From Sinorhizobium sp. (GTDB taxonomy: Bacteria; Pseudomonadota; Alphaproteobacteria; Rhizobiales; Rhizobiaceae), in contig JAPSJG010000002.1 of assembly GCA_031178305.1 (NCBI GenBank), positions 1-59,628 of the forward strand: 59,628 nt of DNA, given 5' to 3'. The notes under the pieces were generated by a model. It had not been told where the DNA came from. It did not search any database and saw only the letters and a list, made by a program, of their open reading frames with translations. Shown here one piece after another: positions 57,147 to 59,628 of the stretch (the stretch's first letter is position 1; each line of letters begins with the position of its first letter). Made by a program: the position numbers and the translations under genes.

Positions 57147-57663
57147 TCTGTTCAGCAAGGAACCAATGTCTTCGGCCATCCTCTCGGGCTGCGGCGCCTA
57201 CCGCTACCGGCTTGATCGGCAATGGGACGCGGAAAAGCCTAAGCTCGCCTTTCTCATGCTGAACCCGTCCACGGCTGACGCCAGCCAAGATGATCCGACG
57301 ATTCGCCGGTGCATCGGCTTCGCGAAAGCATGGGGCTTCGGCAGCCTGATCGTTGGCAACCTATTCGCCCTGCGTTCTACTGACCCCAAGGCCCTCTACA
57401 GCCACTCGGACCCGATCGGGCCCGACAATGACCGACACCTTCTCGCCATCGCCAAGAGTGCCCGTAAAATCATCTGCGCGTGGGGAACGCACGGCGCCCT
57501 TAGAGACCGGGGCCGCGAGGTTGCCGAACGGCTCGAGTTTTTCAATCTCGCTGCGCTCAAGGTGACCGCAGGCGGCCATCCCGGCCATCCGCTCTATGTT
57601 GCCGCCGGCGCGCAACCACAGGCGTATTTTTTCCCGCAAGCGGTCACGCTTTCCAGATCGTGA
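57139..57663 (+). CDS. DUF1643 protein (uracil-DNA-glycosylase-like superfamily)
   Basis: The 174-residue protein matches DUF1643: YRYRLDRQWDAEKPKLAFLM, LNPSTADASQDDPTIRRCIG, FAKAWGFGSLIVGNLFALRS, then KIICAWGTHGALRDRG and GHPGHPLYV. To my recollection the family is placed in the uracil-DNA-glycosylase superfamily, but its substrate is not established. In a phage with unusual methylases it could deal with modified bases. It is the last gene of the plus-strand early run and overlaps the convergent gene by 20 bases. Confidence 0.8.
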   Translation: MLDLFSKEPMSSAILSGCGAYRYRLDRQWDAEKPKLAFLMLNPSTADASQDDPTIRRCIGFAKAWGFGSLIVGNLFALRSTDPKALYSHSDPIGPDNDRHLLAIAKSARKIICAWGTHGALRDRGREVAERLEFFNLAALKVTAGGHPGHPLYVAAGAQPQAYFFPQAVTLSRS

Positions 57664-57913
57664 AGGAATTGCCTTTCCGGTTCCCGCACTCGACACAGAC
57701 GAGATTGTTCCGCAGCTCTTTCAGAAACGTCTCGGCGCCAAATCGGCGCCGAACCTTTTCCCGGTCGATCCATCCCTTATGACCGCAGCGGCCGCATTCT
57801 CCGCCCAAAACATAATAGGCGGAGAGCTTCGCTAGATTGATCCATGGCAGCTCGCCGGCGGGTCCCACATATTTGTGCCTGGGCGAAAGGTCGATGCTCC
57901 GACGGTGTTTCAT
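57644..57913 (-). CDS. Zinc-ribbon small protein
   Basis: The 89-residue protein has CGRCG and CVECG separated by about 30 residues (GWIDREKVRRRFGAETFLKE), a typical zinc ribbon, with a basic front (MKHRRSIDLSPRHKYVGPAG). Being monocistronic and convergent to the early operon at the right end, it looks like cargo. No target is known. Confidence 0.6.
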   Translation of the reverse strand: MKHRRSIDLSPRHKYVGPAGELPWINLAKLSAYYVLGGECGRCGHKGWIDREKVRRRFGAETFLKELRNNLVCVECGNRKGNSFTIWKA

Positions 57914-58022
57914 GGCATGCTCCGAAACTCAAGTCTTGGGCCGCCGCAAACCACATTCCTGATATGTTCTCTAACTCGCAAGAGTCAATGCACACGTTTG
58001 GGGATCTGTGCGTTAATGGCTC

Positions 58023-59006
58023 ATGGCTAGAGGAACTTCGAAGAAACTGCGCGACGCGCACCCGCCTGATCCGATGCCGGCGCGGGTGGAGCCTTGCCTT
58101 GCAGCCCTCGTCGACAAGCCCCCGGAGGGAGAGGATTGGGCTTACGAGGTGAAGTGGGACGGATACCGGCTCGCCGTCCACGTCGAGCCCGGCCGGGTGC
58201 GGATACTCACACGCGGTGGCTACGACTGGACCGACAGGTTTCCGTCGATCGTTGACGATGCGCGGCGCCTGGCGGTGAAGACGGCTATCCTCGACGGGGA
58301 GGCGGTTGTTCTCGATGACTTGGGTCGTTCCGATTTCGGCATGCTGCAGCGGGCGCTCGGACGATTGCCGTCGGCAGTCGAAGCCGGCGCTATCGTCTTC
58401 TATGCCTTCGACCTCCTCTATCTCGACGGGCGCGACCTTCGCCGGCTACCGCTCCGCGAGCGCCGGCGCTTGCTGGAGCCGCTTGTCGCAGGTCGTGAAG
58501 GCGCGGTTCGCCTTTCGGAGGAGGTGCAGGCGGACGGGGAGGAATTCTATCGCGTTGCCTGCGCGCATGGCCTTGAAGGCATCATCGCCAAGCACCGGGA
58601 GAAAACGTACCGCAGCGGCAGAGGCGAATGGTGGCGCAAGATCACCTGCAAGCGCCGCGACAGCTTTGTCGTTGTCGGTTATGAGCCCTCGACCGTGCCG
58701 CGCGCGATCGGCCGTTTGCTGCTGGCGGGGAGGCAAGGCGAGGCCTTCGTCTATGTCGGCGGCTGCGGGACGGGATGGAGCCATAAGGAGTCTGTGAAGT
58801 TGCGCGAGCTGCTCGACGAGATCAAGACGAACGAACCAGCCGTGGTGCTCAGGCGAAAGGGGGCGGTTTTCGTCCGTCCGCTTCTCGTCGCTGAGGTCGA
58901 GTATCGCGCCTGGACCGATGATCGCAAGCTGCGGCATGCGTCGTTCAAAGGCATTAGGCCTGTGGAGGACGGGGGCGAAGTCTACGAGCTCTCCATCAAG
59001 TCCTGA
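58023..59006 (+). CDS. ATP-dependent DNA ligase, LigD type
   Basis: The 327-residue enzyme has the nucleotidyltransferase motifs in order: EVKWDGYR with the AMP-accepting Lys (near 43), RGGYDWTDRFPSI, ILDGEAVVLDD, YAFDLLYLDG, EGIIAKHREKTYRSGR and WWRKITCKRRD. An OB fold ends the protein (VYVGGCGTGWSHKES... RPLLVAEVEYRAWT). It equals the ligase part of rhizobial LigD without polymerase or nuclease domains, so it may seal double-strand breaks with host Ku or join phage ends. It is monocistronic near attR, a common place for cargo. Confidence 0.88.
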   Translation: MARGTSKKLRDAHPPDPMPARVEPCLAALVDKPPEGEDWAYEVKWDGYRLAVHVEPGRVRILTRGGYDWTDRFPSIVDDARRLAVKTAILDGEAVVLDDLGRSDFGMLQRALGRLPSAVEAGAIVFYAFDLLYLDGRDLRRLPLRERRRLLEPLVAGREGAVRLSEEVQADGEEFYRVACAHGLEGIIAKHREKTYRSGRGEWWRKITCKRRDSFVVVGYEPSTVPRAIGRLLLAGRQGEAFVYVGGCGTGWSHKESVKLRELLDEIKTNEPAVVLRRKGAVFVRPLLVAEVEYRAWTDDRKLRHASFKGIRPVEDGGEVYELSIKS

Positions 59007-59042
59007 TGTTGTCCACAGGGGTTTCTCATGCCTTCCCATCGC

Positions 59043-59072
59043 TTGACATAGCATCCCCTCCTATTCCATAGA
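59043..59072 (+). promoter_or_regulatory. Likely promoter of the excisionase gene
   Basis: TTGACA (59043-59048), an 18-bp spacer and CATAGA (59067-59072) precede the excisionase ATG by about 90 bases. The -35 is perfect, the -10 is poor. Confidence 0.48.
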
Positions 59073-59160
59073 TCGAGGGCGGACAGGGTCTCCTCACAGC
59101 ACACGCTGCCAGACCAACGACAAGCCATGCCTACCTGGCTGGCGCATACCGGAGCCCGCT

Positions 59161-59391
59161 ATGTCCGACATCAGCACCGCATCAATTCACAAGCTCGATA
59201 CCTACCTCACGCTCAAAGAGGTGATGGCAATCACGAAGGTTGGAAGTTCGACGATCTATCGCTGGATCGACGAAGGAACCTTCCCCGATTCTCGGAAGCT
59301 TGGCGCCAACTGTGTCCGGTGGACCGAGTCGGACATCAAGGCTTGGCAGCAAGGTCTACCGTTCACGAATGCGTTGAAGAAGGCCTCGTGA
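59161..59391 (+). CDS. AlpA-family excisionase
   Basis: The 76-residue protein is a MerR-like winged helix of the AlpA/Xis group: LDTYLTLKEVMAITKVGSST, IYRWIDEGTFPDSRKLGANC and VRWTESDIKAWQ. It should bend DNA at the right arm and drive excision together with the integrase at the other end. It sits 25 bp before the arm-type boxes at 59417. Upstream TTGACA at 59043 may be its promoter. Confidence 0.85.
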   Translation: MSDISTASIHKLDTYLTLKEVMAITKVGSSTIYRWIDEGTFPDSRKLGANCVRWTESDIKAWQQGLPFTNALKKAS

Positions 59392-59416
59392 GCCGGCATT
59401 TCTCTCCGGTGTTTTT

Positions 59417-59436
59417 TGTGGGTACCACTGCGGGCA
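59417..59436 (+). promoter_or_regulatory. Right-arm integrase binding boxes
   Basis: TGTGGGTA (59417-59424) and TGCGGGCA (59429-59436) are spaced 12 bp, like the first two boxes on the left. They lie 66 bp inside attR. Binding by the integrase is inferred. Confidence 0.55.
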
Positions 59437-59501
59437 CGAAGCAAAGAACACCGTATCTCTATATTGAAGTTTCAGTGGCTTAGCTCCAGTAATTCGAAAG
59501 A

Positions 59502-59628
59502 CTCTCTGTCCGCCAACAGCATCTCCTAAGACCTCCGATAGATACTGATGAGGCCTTGATCTGCTGGGTTTTCTCATGCTTTGTGTCTCCCATCGGTTCC
59601 CATCGATAGAGACCACTACCCGCGCATT
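59502..59628 (+). repeat. attR, 127-bp attachment direct repeat
   Basis: Exact copy of 80-206, beginning with the last 14 bases of tRNA-Ser. The rest of the tRNA is absent on this side, which shows that this is the distal junction. The window ends where identity with the left copy is last seen, so the repeat could be longer. Confidence 0.93.

Noticed and set aside
1..59628. CRISPR array or diversity-generating retroelement
   Set aside because: No regularly spaced repeat series and no reverse transcriptase or template/variable repeat pair were seen near the tail fibre.
1..59628. Insertion sequences
   Set aside because: No transposase-like protein and no paired terminal inverted repeats with target duplication were found; the only integrase belongs to the phage.

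Overview
The window reads as one complete integrated temperate phage of about 59.4 kb in a rhizobial alphaproteobacterium (Sinorhizobium/Ensifer/Rhizobium-like). This rests on high-GC codon use, a GapR-type DUF2312 protein, a PraR-like XRE regulator and a LigD-type ligase of the kind common in rhizobia; no host protein gene is inside the window, so the species call is inference. An intact tRNA-Ser(GGA) opens the window. Its last 14 bases plus 113 further bases (80-206) are repeated without change at the right edge (59502-59628). These are attL and attR, with a tyrosine integrase just inside the left end and an AlpA-type excisionase just inside the right end.

Layout. 1-1.6 kb: tRNA, attL, integrase. 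1.6-3.25 kb (minus): lysis cassette (GH108 endolysin with a C-terminal membrane anchor, 3TM holin, second small holin). 3.4-16 kb (plus): N4 gp56-like major capsid protein, decoration-like protein, head-tail adaptors, tail fibre, a signal-peptide SGNH hydrolase, tail tube/hub-like protein, GNAT enzyme and two internal virion proteins. 16-31.5 kb (minus): a lipoprotein gene and one 15-kb gene for a 5013-residue DarB-like polyvalent protein. 31.5-33.3 kb (plus): a two-gene cassette (DUF4145 and a nucleoside-deoxyribosyltransferase-like protein) that looks like a moron. 33.3-40 kb (minus): CsrA-like protein, scaffold, portal, large and small terminase. 40-45 kb (minus): DUF1376 replication protein, PD-(D/E)xK nuclease, RusA resolvase, D12 adenine methylase, GapR-like protein and a YdaS/Cro-type regulator. 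45-46.2 kb: CI-like repressor and two operator clusters. 46.1-57.7 kb (plus): a long run of small overlapping early genes (two more methyltransferases, ParB-like, J-domain, DUF5131, DUF1643 and many unknowns). 58-59.4 kb: ATP-dependent DNA ligase and excisionase.

How it fits together. A repeated half-site, TTCAGTCAA, lies between the cro-like and cI-like genes and again between a winged-helix gene and the plus-strand early operon, so one repressor probably holds all these promoters. Four late transcription units (lysis, capsid, internal virion proteins, giant polyvalent protein) share an 11-12-base leader element, GCGCATGAGTG(C), just downstream of sigma70-like -10 boxes. In each of the four the GTG of this element begins, or lies inside, the 5' arm of a hairpin that encloses or sequesters the Shine-Dalgarno, with different but complementary 3' arms. 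In three of the four the hairpin loop carries GGA, and the phage encodes a CsrA-like protein. This is the most interesting candidate system here: a phage-specific late leader RNA, possibly read by a phage CsrA homologue.

Limits: all family names come from reading the protein sequences by eye; no database search or structure calculation was run.
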